Assembly: GCF_011764445.1 (NCBI RefSeq)
Contig: NZ_BLPG01000001.1
Location: 124,001 to 188,000 of the forward strand
Source of the DNA: Phytohabitans rumicis
GTDB taxonomy: Bacteria > Actinomycetota > Actinomycetes > Mycobacteriales > Micromonosporaceae
DNA: 64,000 nucleotides
Direction: 5' to 3'
Made by a program: the position numbers and the translations under genes. Below, in pieces: positions 26,439-33,953 of the stretch. Each line of letters starts with the position of its first letter. The first letter of the stretch is position 1. Under the pieces are notes generated by a model, which was not told the origin of the DNA, ran no database searches, and was given only the letters and a program-made list of their open reading frames with translations.

Positions 26439-26878
26439 CAGCCCGCGTTCCGCAGCTCTCGCCTCGGCGGCGCCTCGGTGACGCTGGCCCGCCGCCGTCC
26501 ACGCCGGACACTCCGGGTGCCGGCGACGACCTGGGCTTCCGGCACCGCCTCCAGGAAGCGCTCCAGGTTGTACGTGCACTCCCGGGACCGCAGGTACGAC
26601 CGGCTGGAGACGGCCACCGGCTCGCCGTCCAGGTCCATCCGCCAGGTCCACTGACCGGTCATCTCGACCGTCGACTCGACCGGCTTGGCCCGCTCATAGT
26701 TCGCCTTCAGGTCCAGGACGGCCTGCCGGCAGGAGCCGTACGTCTCGTGGTAGCTGGTGCCGCGACCAAGTGGGCGGTTGTTCGGCGAGACGAGCATCCA
26801 GAGGATGCCATCGGCCTCGTCCCCGTCCTTCGACTCGGGCATCGGCGCGGCAAGAAACACGAACCGTGAATGCTGCAC
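26438..26878 (-). CDS. DUF1508-like small protein heading the pst operon
   Basis: 146 residues from GTG 26878 (a 157-residue form from 26911 is also open); AAGGGA lies about nine bases before the GTG. It resembles DUF1508/YegP-like domains: RFVFLAAPMPES, DGILWMLVSPNNRPLGRGTS, YGSCRQAVLDLKANYERAK and WTWRMDLDGEPVAVSSRSYL. The tail is basic (RSVRRGRRR). No signal peptide, so cytoplasmic. TGATG coupling to pstC suggests a regulatory or accessory role in this transporter; such a partner is not standard in pst operons. Confidence 0.72.
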   Translation of the reverse strand: MQHSRFVFLAAPMPESKDGDEADGILWMLVSPNNRPLGRGTSYHETYGSCRQAVLDLKANYERAKPVESTVEMTGQWTWRMDLDGEPVAVSSRSYLRSRECTYNLERFLEAVPEAQVVAGTRSVRRGRRRASVTEAPPRRELRNAG

Positions 26879-26971
26879 CTCTGGTCCCTTCCCCAGTGCC
26901 GCGCTCCCCAAATGCGCGGACGGAGATCAGCCTCGTGACGGACGATGACTGAGCGCGCAGGCTCATGCTCA

Positions 26972-26993
26972 CGCCGGACATGCGGAAGGTGAA
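26972..26993. promoter_or_regulatory. Motif shared by the pst operon and the WxL-like gene
   Basis: Twenty of 22 bases match 15191-15212 in the same orientation relative to the downstream genes, each about 95-106 bases before a start codon. On the coding strand it reads TTCACCTTCCGCATGTCCG. The GTTCACC start resembles one PhoP (PHO-box) half unit of streptomycetes, but the second 11-base unit does not match, so a PhoP site is not established. Confidence 0.4.
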
Positions 26994-27031
26994 CAGCGAG
27001 TAATGAAGCATCCACCGTTCGGGTACATCGT

Positions 27032-27745
27032 CTAGCCGGACCGGCGCCGGCGGGTCAGCAGCATGATCCCGCCGACGACCGCCAGCACCGCGACGACGCC
27101 GGCGACCCAGGCCACGCTCGCCAGCGGGGAACCGGATCCGGTCCGGTCGTTGCTGGCCAGCAGCGGCGTCGGGCCCGGCGTACCGGCGACGGTCGGCGCG
27201 GGCGTGGTGGCCGGTGCCCCCGTCGGGGACGCCGTCGCTCCGGCGGTGGGGACCGCCGGCCGCGGCGGCGGAGGCGAGTCGAGGTCGGCCGCGCCGCTGG
27301 CCGGCTGCCCGACCTTCCAGGTCCGGCCGGTCACCGTGACCGGCGTGACGAAGCGGTCGGCGTGCTGCCCCAGGTCCTGGCTGAAGCACTCCACGACGAC
27401 CCACCACTCGCCGTCGGTGGGCGCCCCGGCGAGCGCCGTGGCGAACGAGCGGTTCGGCCGCACGGTCACGGCCTTCCTGTCGTAGCCGCCGCTCATCAGC
27501 GGTTTGGCCACATTGGAGTACGGACCGCCGGGTGGGCCGATCCGGACCAGCGCGTCGCTGCCGTACCCGGACGGGCAGGGCTTGGACGCCGTCGCGGTGC
27601 CGAAGATCGGGGTGGCGTCGACGGTGCCGCTGCTCTGCGACAGCTTGACGGTGCCCAGCGGGGCGGCTGCCGCGGGTGCCGGCAGGAGCAGGGGCGCCGT
27701 GGTGGCCGCGACGAGGACGGCGAGGGCGATCCGGATTTGCTTCAC
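27032..27745 (-). CDS. Membrane-anchored protein with the shared surface N-terminal domain
   Basis: About 237 residues from GTG 27745. Signal peptide (IALAVLVAATTAPLLLPAPA), then the ~115-residue domain shared with the two Ig proteins: LGTVKLSQSSGTVDATPIFG, CPSGYGSDALVRIGPPGGPY, VTVRPNRSFATALAG, WWVVVECFSQDLGQHADRFV. A Pro/Thr/Ala linker leads to a C-terminal helix (VAWVAGVVAVLAVVGGIMLL) and TRRRR tail; there is no LPxTG. It is closest to the WxL-like protein. Expected to be displayed on the outer face of the membrane. Confidence 0.78.
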   Translation of the reverse strand: MKQIRIALAVLVAATTAPLLLPAPAAAAPLGTVKLSQSSGTVDATPIFGTATASKPCPSGYGSDALVRIGPPGGPYSNVAKPLMSGGYDRKAVTVRPNRSFATALAGAPTDGEWWVVVECFSQDLGQHADRFVTPVTVTGRTWKVGQPASGAADLDSPPPPRPAVPTAGATASPTGAPATTPAPTVAGTPGPTPLLASNDRTGSGSPLASVAWVAGVVAVLAVVGGIMLLTRRRRSG

Positions 27746-27829
27746 ACCGGACGGTCTATTCAGCCTCCACGACGGCCGCCCCAATCCCAGCCACGCGCCA
27801 GACGGACAGCGGGTTAACTGCTCGCCCCG

Positions 27830-28690
27830 CTACAGCGGCGGCCCGGCGTACCGCTCGCCGTCCACGTACGGCCAGGGGTTGGCCACGCACCCGTTGAGAA
27901 ACAGCGTCTGCTGCATCATCACCGGTGCCAACTTGCCGCGTCCCGGGCACCGTTCATGCGCGAACCCCAGCTCGTGCCCGACCTCGTGATTGACCACATA
28001 GGACCGGTACACGTCGAGCGGCACCTTGGCCGCGACGTAGTGGGGCACCGACAGCCGCCAGCGGTCCAGGTTGATGATCACCTTCCCGAGGCCACGGCAC
28101 GAGGTGTACGACTTGCCGTCCACCCGGTTGTCGACCCAGACCGCGGCGCACATCTCCCGCGCGGTGGCGGCGGTGACCAGGTAGACCGTGAAGTCGTGCC
28201 CGCCGCCGTCCGGCACCCGCTGGAAGCGCCGCTGCCCATTGGCGATCCAGCTGCCCGGCGCACCCAGCGCGGAGTCCACCGCCGTGGCGAACCGGGCGAC
28301 GTCCTCGTCGGCGCCGTCCTCGACGGCCACCCGGTACCGGCGCAGCTGGCCGGCCCGGCCGAGGACCGGGCCGCGCCCGGTGGCGTACTCGAAGGTGCCC
28401 GACCCGGTGGACGGCACCGGGCCGGGAAGGCGCAGCACCGGGGTCGGCGATGCGGACGGCGCCGGCGTGGGTGTCGCCGAGCCGCTCGGGGCCGGTGTGG
28501 TCGGCGCGCCCGCGTCCCAGACCGGTCCGTCCGCGGCCGGCGCGTCGGGCGAGGCGACCAGCACGCCGGCGAGCGCGAGCACGCCGGCCAAGCTCACCGA
28601 TGCCAGCGCCACCACCGGACCCCGCCGCCCCCGAGGTGCCCGCCGCCGCCCTACCCGTCCGTACGCCGAGTCACTGATGTTCTTCCGCAC
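27830..28690 (-). CDS. DUF3152 zinc-metalloprotease-like secreted protein
   Basis: About 286 residues from GTG 28690; the start is uncertain because the frame is open further upstream and no ribosome site is evident. A basic N-terminus (GRRRAPRGRRG) and a hydrophobic span (VVALASVSLAGVLALAGVLV) give a signal anchor. A Pro/Thr/Ser linker precedes the DUF3152 domain (about 115-286): FEYATGRGPVLG, HDFTVYLVTAATAREMCAA, LDRWRLSVPHYV and the zinc-binding VVNHEVGHELGFAHERCPG, followed by PVMMQQTLFLNGCVANPWP. Actinobacterial DUF3152 proteins carry this HExxHxxGxxH; the substrate is unknown. The possible start lies inside a CGCACAT/ATGTGCG inverted repeat (28686-28703). Confidence 0.83.
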   Translation of the reverse strand: MRKNISDSAYGRVGRRRAPRGRRGPVVALASVSLAGVLALAGVLVASPDAPAADGPVWDAGAPTTPAPSGSATPTPAPSASPTPVLRLPGPVPSTGSGTFEYATGRGPVLGRAGQLRRYRVAVEDGADEDVARFATAVDSALGAPGSWIANGQRRFQRVPDGGGHDFTVYLVTAATAREMCAAVWVDNRVDGKSYTSCRGLGKVIINLDRWRLSVPHYVAAKVPLDVYRSYVVNHEVGHELGFAHERCPGRGKLAPVMMQQTLFLNGCVANPWPYVDGERYAGPPL

Positions 28691-28841
28691 ATCTATATGT
28701 GCGAACCAGACCGCCGTTCGGTTGCGTGAGCTGAGTAACCAACACGACAATGCGCCGGCGCGGCACATCGCGTACGCTCACCTGCACGCCGGGTGCTGCG
28801 ATCCCCCCGTGTCGTCGCACCCGGCGCTCACTCTCGACTTC

Positions 28842-29948
28842 CTACCCTTGGTGCCGGGCGGGCCAGCGGGCCGCCGGTTCGGGGAAGGTGACGTCGATGT
28901 CCAGGCCGCCCTCCGGGCGGGCGCGCGCGCCCAGCGTGGCGCCGTGCGCGCCGGCGATGGCCCGGACGATGGCCAGGCCCAGCCCGTGCCCGTCGGCGTG
29001 CCCGATGCGCTGACCGCCCAACCGCTGGAACGGCTGGAACAGCCGGTCGACCTCGCCGGGCGGGACCACCGGCCCGGTGTTGCGCACCGTCAGCGTGGCC
29101 CGGCCCGCGGTCGCCGCCGTCACCAGCTCGACCCGGCCGCCCTGCGCGTTGTGCCGCAGCGCGTTGTCCACGAGGTTCGCCACCAGGCTCTCGACCAGCT
29201 GCGGGTCGCCGGCCGCCGGGGCCTTCGCGAGGAACGCGTCGACGCGGATGCCGCGGTGCCGGGCCCGCTCCCGGCGCGTCGACACGACGTTCCCGGTGAT
29301 GGTGGCGAGGTCGAGCGGCTCGCGCCGCTCGATGCCCTGCTCGCTGCTGGCCAGGGTCAGCAGCGAGTCGATGAGGCGCTCCTGCGCCTCCCCCAGCGCC
29401 AGCAGGTCCCGGCACATCGCGCGCAGCGTCTCGGTGTTCGCGTCCGGATCGGCGAGCGCGACCTGCAAGAGCGTCCGTTCCGCGGTCAGCGGGGTGCGCA
29501 GCTCGTGGGAGGCGTTCGCGACGAAGCGCCGCTGCGACGCGAACGCCGCCTCCAGGCGCTCGAACAGGTCGTCGAGGGTCTGTGCCAGCTCGGTGAACTC
29601 GTCGCCGCGGCCGGTGCGGCCGAGGCGGCGGTGCAGGTTGCTGGCGGAGATGTCCCGGGCGGTCGCGATGATGCTCCGCAGCGGGCGCAGGAACCGGCCG
29701 GCGATCAGCCAGCCGAGGACGACGGAGACCAGCACCATGACGACGAGGCCGATCGCGGCCCCGACCAGGATCGGGGTGAGGCGCTCGGTGTCGGTCGGGG
29801 CGGCTGGACGGGGCAGCGGCGCCTGGCCGCCGGCCGGCTCGGTGCTGCTGGTCTGCAGGACCGGGATGGTCACGAGGATGGCGCCGGACAGGAAGAACGG
29901 CACGACGTACAGCAGGGTGAGCCGGGTCCGCAGCGAACGGCGGGCCAT
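28842..29948 (-). CDS. Sensor histidine kinase
   Basis: 368 residues from ATG 29948, overlapping the response-regulator stop (TGATG). Two membrane helices (about 10-30 and 60-83) flank a short outside loop of only ~30 residues; then HAMP, the H-box FVANASHELRTPLTAERTLL (His148), and a HATPase with LVANLVDNALRHNA and GHGLGLAIVRAIAGAHG. The short sensor loop is typical of kinases that sense within the membrane or through a partner transporter. It forms a pair with the regulator at 29948-30610, beside a divergent ABC exporter that is its likely target. Confidence 0.93.
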   Translation of the reverse strand: MARRSLRTRLTLLYVVPFFLSGAILVTIPVLQTSSTEPAGGQAPLPRPAAPTDTERLTPILVGAAIGLVVMVLVSVVLGWLIAGRFLRPLRSIIATARDISASNLHRRLGRTGRGDEFTELAQTLDDLFERLEAAFASQRRFVANASHELRTPLTAERTLLQVALADPDANTETLRAMCRDLLALGEAQERLIDSLLTLASSEQGIERREPLDLATITGNVVSTRRERARHRGIRVDAFLAKAPAAGDPQLVESLVANLVDNALRHNAQGGRVELVTAATAGRATLTVRNTGPVVPPGEVDRLFQPFQRLGGQRIGHADGHGLGLAIVRAIAGAHGATLGARARPEGGLDIDVTFPEPAARWPARHQG

Positions 29949-30610
29949 CACGGTTCGCCGATCCGGTAGCCGGCTTCCCGGACCGTGTGGATGACCGGCG
30001 GGTCGCCGAGCTTGGCCCGCAGCCGGCGGATCGTCGTCTTCACCGCCGTCGTGAACGGGTCGGCCGCCTCGTCCCAGACCCGTTCGAGCAGTTCCTCGGC
30101 GGAGACCAGCCGGCCCTGCGCGGCCAGCAGGCACTCCAGGACGGCGAACTCCTTCGGGCTCAGGTCCAGGCGCCGCCCGCCGCGCGTGGCCACCCGCCGG
30201 CTGGGGTCGACGCTCAGGTCGCCGGACTCCAGGATCGGCGGCACCGCGGCACCGACGCGGCGCCCCAGCGCCCGGATGCGGGCCACCAACTCGTCGAAGT
30301 CGAACGGCTTGGGCAGGTAGTCGTCGGCGCCCAGGCCCAGGCCGTCGACCCGCTGCCGGACGGTGCTCGCCGCGGTCAGCATCAGCACGCGGCTCTCGGC
30401 GTGCTCGGCCACGATCCGGCGGCACACCTCGTCGCCGTGCACGCCCGGCAGGTCCCGGTCCAGCACCACCACGTCGTACCGGGTGACGGCCAGGTGGTCG
30501 AGCGCGTCCGCGCCGTCGAGGACCACGTCGACCGCCATCCCCTCGCGGCGCAGCCCGGTGCCGATGGTCCGGGCCAGGATCTCGAAGTCTTCCACGACCA
30601 GCACGCGCAT
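29948..30610 (-). CDS. OmpR/PhoB-type response regulator
   Basis: 220 residues. Receiver domain with Asp51 (VVVLDRDLPG), Thr in MLTAAST and Lys in YLPKPFDFDE; C-terminal winged helix with LDLSPKEFAVLECLLAAQGR and VKTTIRRLRAKLGDPPVIHT, then GYRIGEP. ATG 30610 is chosen because it begins the receiver; upstream in-frame sequence is not domain-like. It probably binds the inverted repeat at 30645-30685 and controls the divergent ABC genes. Confidence 0.94.
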   Translation of the reverse strand: MRVLVVEDFEILARTIGTGLRREGMAVDVVLDGADALDHLAVTRYDVVVLDRDLPGVHGDEVCRRIVAEHAESRVLMLTAASTVRQRVDGLGLGADDYLPKPFDFDELVARIRALGRRVGAAVPPILESGDLSVDPSRRVATRGGRRLDLSPKEFAVLECLLAAQGRLVSAEELLERVWDEAADPFTTAVKTTIRRLRAKLGDPPVIHTVREAGYRIGEP

Positions 30611-30644
30611 GATCCCCACGATGCCAGGTGCCCGGTGGCGGGAC

Positions 30645-30685
30645 GGTGTCAACGCGGTGTCGTCCGCTGGCACCGTATTGACACC
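30645..30685. promoter_or_regulatory. Inverted repeat in the divergent RR/ABC promoter region
   Basis: GGTGTCAA (30645-30652) and TTGACACC (30678-30685) are exact inverted copies 25 bases apart. Each contains TTGACA reading outward toward one of the two divergent genes, so these may be -35 elements, operator half-sites, or both. The ABC gene starts 24 bases after the second arm. Confidence 0.5.
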
Positions 30686-30708
30686 GGGCACCGCGTACAA
30701 ACCGACGC

Positions 30709-31638
30709 ATGAACGACACGACTATTGCCGTCAGCGGCCTGCGCAAGCGGTACGGGCCGAACACCGCCCTGGACGGGATGACCTTCGCCGTCCGGCCCGG
30801 TCAGGTCACCGGGTTCGTCGGCCCCAACGGCGCCGGCAAGTCCACCACGATGCGGGTGATCCTGGGCCTGGACCGGGCCGACGAGGGCACCGCGCTGATC
30901 GGCGGGCGGCCGTACCGGAGCCTGCGCCGCCCGCTGTGCCAGGTGGGGTCCCTGCTGGACGCCGGCGCGCTGATGCCCAGCCGGACCGCCCGCAACCACC
31001 TGCTGTGGCTGGCCCACTCGCAGGGCCTGACCGCCCGCCGGGTCGACGAGGTCATCGAGCAGGCCGGTCTGGCGGCGGTGGCCCGGCGGCGGGCCGGAAA
31101 CTTCTCCCTCGGCATGCGGCAGCGGCTGGGCATCGCCGCCGCCCTCCTCGGCGACCCGAAGGCGCTGCTGCTCGACGAGCCGTTCAACGGCATGGACCCG
31201 GAGGGCATCATCTGGATGCGCCGGTTCCTGCGGTCGCTGGCCGCGCAGGGCCGCGCGGTGCTGGTCTCCAGCCACCTGATGAGCGAGCTGCAGGACACCG
31301 CCGACCACGTGGTTGTCGTCGGCCGGGGCCGGGTCATCGCCGACGCCGCCGTGGCGCAGCTGCTCGCCGCCACCGCCGGCGGCCGGGTCGCGGTGCGTAC
31401 CGCCGCTGCCTCGGCGGCGACGGTGCTGGCCGGCGCCGGCGGCATCGTGACACCCACCGGACCGGACACGCTGACCGTGTCCGGCCTGAGCGCCGAGGCC
31501 GTCATCGCGGTGCTGGGCCGGGCCGGCGTGCCGTTCTCCGAGGTCTCGGCGCACCGGGCCACCCTGGAAGAGGCGTACCTGGGACTGACGCGGGACGCCG
31601 TCGAGTACCGCGCGACCGCGCCGGAGGTGTCGCGATGA
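30709..31638 (+). CDS. ABC-2 type exporter ATPase
   Basis: 309 residues. Walker A GPNGAGKST at 38-46, signature region NFSLGMRQRLGIAAALLGDP, Walker B ALLLDEPFNGMDPEG, and the H-loop LVSSHLMSEL. The C-terminal extension ending RATLEEAYLGLTRDAVEYRA is typical of drug/antibiotic exporter ATPases of the BcrA/DrrA type. It overlaps the permease start by four bases. Divergent from an HK/RR pair, it is probably induced by a membrane-active stress. Confidence 0.92.
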   Translation: MNDTTIAVSGLRKRYGPNTALDGMTFAVRPGQVTGFVGPNGAGKSTTMRVILGLDRADEGTALIGGRPYRSLRRPLCQVGSLLDAGALMPSRTARNHLLWLAHSQGLTARRVDEVIEQAGLAAVARRRAGNFSLGMRQRLGIAAALLGDPKALLLDEPFNGMDPEGIIWMRRFLRSLAAQGRAVLVSSHLMSELQDTADHVVVVGRGRVIADAAVAQLLAATAGGRVAVRTAAASAATVLAGAGGIVTPTGPDTLTVSGLSAEAVIAVLGRAGVPFSEVSAHRATLEEAYLGLTRDAVEYRATAPEVSR

Positions 31639-33119
31639 CCGGCTTCGGGTGGCTGCTGCGCGCCGAGTGGACCAAGTTCCGGACCGTACGCGGCTGGGTG
31701 GTCGCGATGGCGGTGGCCGCGGCCGCGGTCGTCGGCCTGGGCGTGCTGGCCGGCGGAAAGGGATCGTGCGGGTCGGAGTGCGTGCTCCCGGTCGGGCCCG
31801 GCGGGGAGGAGGTGACGGACAGCTTCTTCTTCGTCCACCGGCCGCTGACCGGCGACGGCAGCATCACGGTACGGGTGGCGTCGCTGACCGGCGTGCTCCT
31901 GCCGGACAGGCCGGGGCTGCCGCCGTGGGCCAAGGCCGGCCTCATCGTCAAGGACGGCACCCGGCAGGGATCGAGCTACGCCGCCGTCATGGCCACGGCC
32001 GCGCGCGGCGTACGGATGCAGTACGACTACACGCACGACCGCGCCGGCCGGGCGGGCGCCGTCACCGCCGAGTCCCCGCGCTGGCTGCGGCTCACCCGGG
32101 CCGGCGACGCCATCACCGGCGAGGAGTCGACCGACGGCGCGACCTGGACCACCGTCGGCACCGCGCGCCTGCCGGGGCTCCCCTCGACCGTGCAGGCGGG
32201 CCTGTTCGTCACCTCCCCGCAGTACACCGAGGAGTTCCGTGATTCGCTCACCGGATCGGGCGCCATGGGCGGGCCCAGCCGGGCCACCGCCGCCTTCGAC
32301 CACCTCGACCGGCAGGGAGCCTGGGCCGGACAGGACTGGACCGGCGAAGGCATCGGCGAGCGGGACGGCGGGCCCGGGGACCTGCGCGGCGGGTTCCAGC
32401 CGACCGGCGGCGGGTTCACCGTGACCGGATCCGGCGACATCGCTCCGGCGGTGCCCGGCGCGGCCGGCCTCGGGTTCAGCATCAGCCAGACGCTCGTCGG
32501 CACGTTCGCCGGGCTGATCGTCGTCGTGGTCGTCGGGACCATGTTCGTCACGGCCGAGTACCGGCGCGGCCTGATCCGCACCACCCTCGCCGCCGGCGTC
32601 GGGCGCGGCCGCGTGCTCGCCGCCAAGGCCCTCGTCCTCGGCGGGGTCACCTACCTGACCGGGCTGGTCGCGGCGGCCGTCGTGGTCACCGTCGGCCAGC
32701 GGGTCCTGCGCGGCAACGGCGTGTACGTCCACCCGGCGTCCACCGGCACCGAACTGCGCGTGGTGGCCGGCACCGCGGCGCTGCTCGCCGTCGCGGCCGT
32801 CCTCGCACTCGCCCTCGGCACGGTGCTGCGCCGCGGCGTCACCGCGATCACCGCCGCGGTCGCCGTCATCGTCCTGCCGTACCTGCTCGCCATGACCGTG
32901 CTGCCGACCGGCCCCGCGCAGTGGCTGCTGCGGGTCACCCCGGCCGCCGCGTTCGCCGTCCAGCAGAGCAGCCCGCAGTACGACCAGGTCGCCAACCTCT
33001 ACACCCCGGTCAACGGGTACTTTCCGCTGGCGCCGTGGGCCGGCCTCGCGGTGCTCGCCGGGTGGGCCGCGCTGGCCCTGGCCGTGGCCGCCTACCTGCT
33101 GCGCCGGAGGGACGCGTGA
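31635..33119 (+). CDS. ABC-2 permease with a large extracellular insertion
   Basis: 494 residues. Helix 1 (about 20-37) is followed not by a short loop but by about 250 residues outside the membrane, then five more helices (from ~278: LVGTFAGLIVVVVVGTMFVT and on), with the ABC-2 signature TAEYRRGLIRTTLAAGVGRG. The insertion reads like a DUF1349/laminin-G type beta-sandwich: WAKAGLIVKDGTRQGSSYAA, WLRLTRAGDAITGEESTDGA, TVQAGLFVTSPQ. This would put a ligand-binding module on the exporter. Start ATG is in the ATGA overlap with the ATPase gene. Confidence 0.85.
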   Translation: MTGFGWLLRAEWTKFRTVRGWVVAMAVAAAAVVGLGVLAGGKGSCGSECVLPVGPGGEEVTDSFFFVHRPLTGDGSITVRVASLTGVLLPDRPGLPPWAKAGLIVKDGTRQGSSYAAVMATAARGVRMQYDYTHDRAGRAGAVTAESPRWLRLTRAGDAITGEESTDGATWTTVGTARLPGLPSTVQAGLFVTSPQYTEEFRDSLTGSGAMGGPSRATAAFDHLDRQGAWAGQDWTGEGIGERDGGPGDLRGGFQPTGGGFTVTGSGDIAPAVPGAAGLGFSISQTLVGTFAGLIVVVVVGTMFVTAEYRRGLIRTTLAAGVGRGRVLAAKALVLGGVTYLTGLVAAAVVVTVGQRVLRGNGVYVHPASTGTELRVVAGTAALLAVAAVLALALGTVLRRGVTAITAAVAVIVLPYLLAMTVLPTGPAQWLLRVTPAAAFAVQQSSPQYDQVANLYTPVNGYFPLAPWAGLAVLAGWAALALAVAAYLLRRRDA

Positions 33120-33886
33120 GCGCCGCACCGCACCTGCGGGTGGCCCTGCACGCGGAGTGGACCAAGCTGCGTACCGCCCCGGGCACCGTGGGGCTGCTGC
33201 TCGCCGTCGTCGCGACCACCGTCGCCATCGGTGCCCTGGCGGCCGCGGCGACGCCATGCCCGGCGACGGGGTGCGAACTGGACCCGACAAGGCTCAGCCT
33301 CACCGGCGTCCAACTGGGCCAGGCGGTGGTCGCCATCCTCGCCGTGCAGGCGATCGGCGGCGAGTACGGCACCGGCATGGTCCGGGTCAGCCTCACCGCG
33401 ATGCCGCACCGCGTCGCCATGCTGACCGCCAAGGCCATCATCCTGGTGAGCGTCGTGACGGCCGCCGCCGCCGTCGCCGTACCCGCATCGCTGCTCTTCG
33501 GTGGGCTGGCCCTGCCGGACGGCGCCGAGCCACCGGCGGGCGGCGGGGCGGTGCTGCGCGCGGCCGTCGGGTCGGTCCTCTACCTCGCGCTGATCGCCCT
33601 GCTGAGCCTCGGCATCGCCACCGCCGCCCGCAACGCGGCCGCCGCCGTCGGGCTCGTCCTCGCCCTGCTGTACGTCTACCCGCTCGTCGCGCTGGCCTTC
33701 GCCGACCAGGACTGGCAACGCCGGCTCGAGAAGCTCGGTCCAGCGACCGCCGGACTCGCCGTCCGGGCCACCACCGGCCTGGACGACCTGCCGATCGGCC
33801 CGTGGAAGGGGTTGGGCGTGCTCGCGGCCTGGGCCGCCGCCGCCCTGGTCACCGGCGCCCTGCTGCTCCACCGCCGCGACGCGTAG
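33116..33886 (+). CDS. Second ABC-2 permease subunit
   Basis: 256 residues from GTG 33116 (GTGA overlap with the preceding stop). Six hydrophobic segments, with EWTKLRTAPGTVGLLLAVVA at the start and GGEYGTGMVRVSLTAMPHRV after helix 2, matching the EYxxGMxR region of ABC-2 permeases and the partner permease. It ends in LLLHRRDA, nearly the same as its partner (LLRRRDA). The two likely form a heterodimer with the ATPase at 30709. Confidence 0.9.
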   Translation: MSAAPHLRVALHAEWTKLRTAPGTVGLLLAVVATTVAIGALAAAATPCPATGCELDPTRLSLTGVQLGQAVVAILAVQAIGGEYGTGMVRVSLTAMPHRVAMLTAKAIILVSVVTAAAAVAVPASLLFGGLALPDGAEPPAGGGAVLRAAVGSVLYLALIALLSLGIATAARNAAAAVGLVLALLYVYPLVALAFADQDWQRRLEKLGPATAGLAVRATTGLDDLPIGPWKGLGVLAAWAAAALVTGALLLHRRDA

Positions 33887-33911
33887 CCGGCAGAAGGGCA
33901 ACGGCCGCAAC

Positions 33912-33951
33912 GTGAAGGATCCGTGTCGCTCCAGCGACCCAGATCCTTCAC
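33912..33951. terminator. Bidirectional terminator hairpin
   Basis: GTGAAGGAT (33912-33920) pairs with ATCCTTCAC (33943-33951), and an inner GTCGCT/AGCGAC stem (33925-33930 and 33933-33938) stacks within. It lies between the convergent permease and RNA ligase genes and reads equally on both strands. Confidence 0.7.
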
Positions 33952-33953
33952 GA

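Noticed and set aside
24634-26654. Long plus-strand open frames across the pstA/pstC genes
   Set aside because: They encode His/Asp/Arg-rich strings typical of the reverse strand of GC-rich membrane-protein genes, with no domain and no ribosome site.
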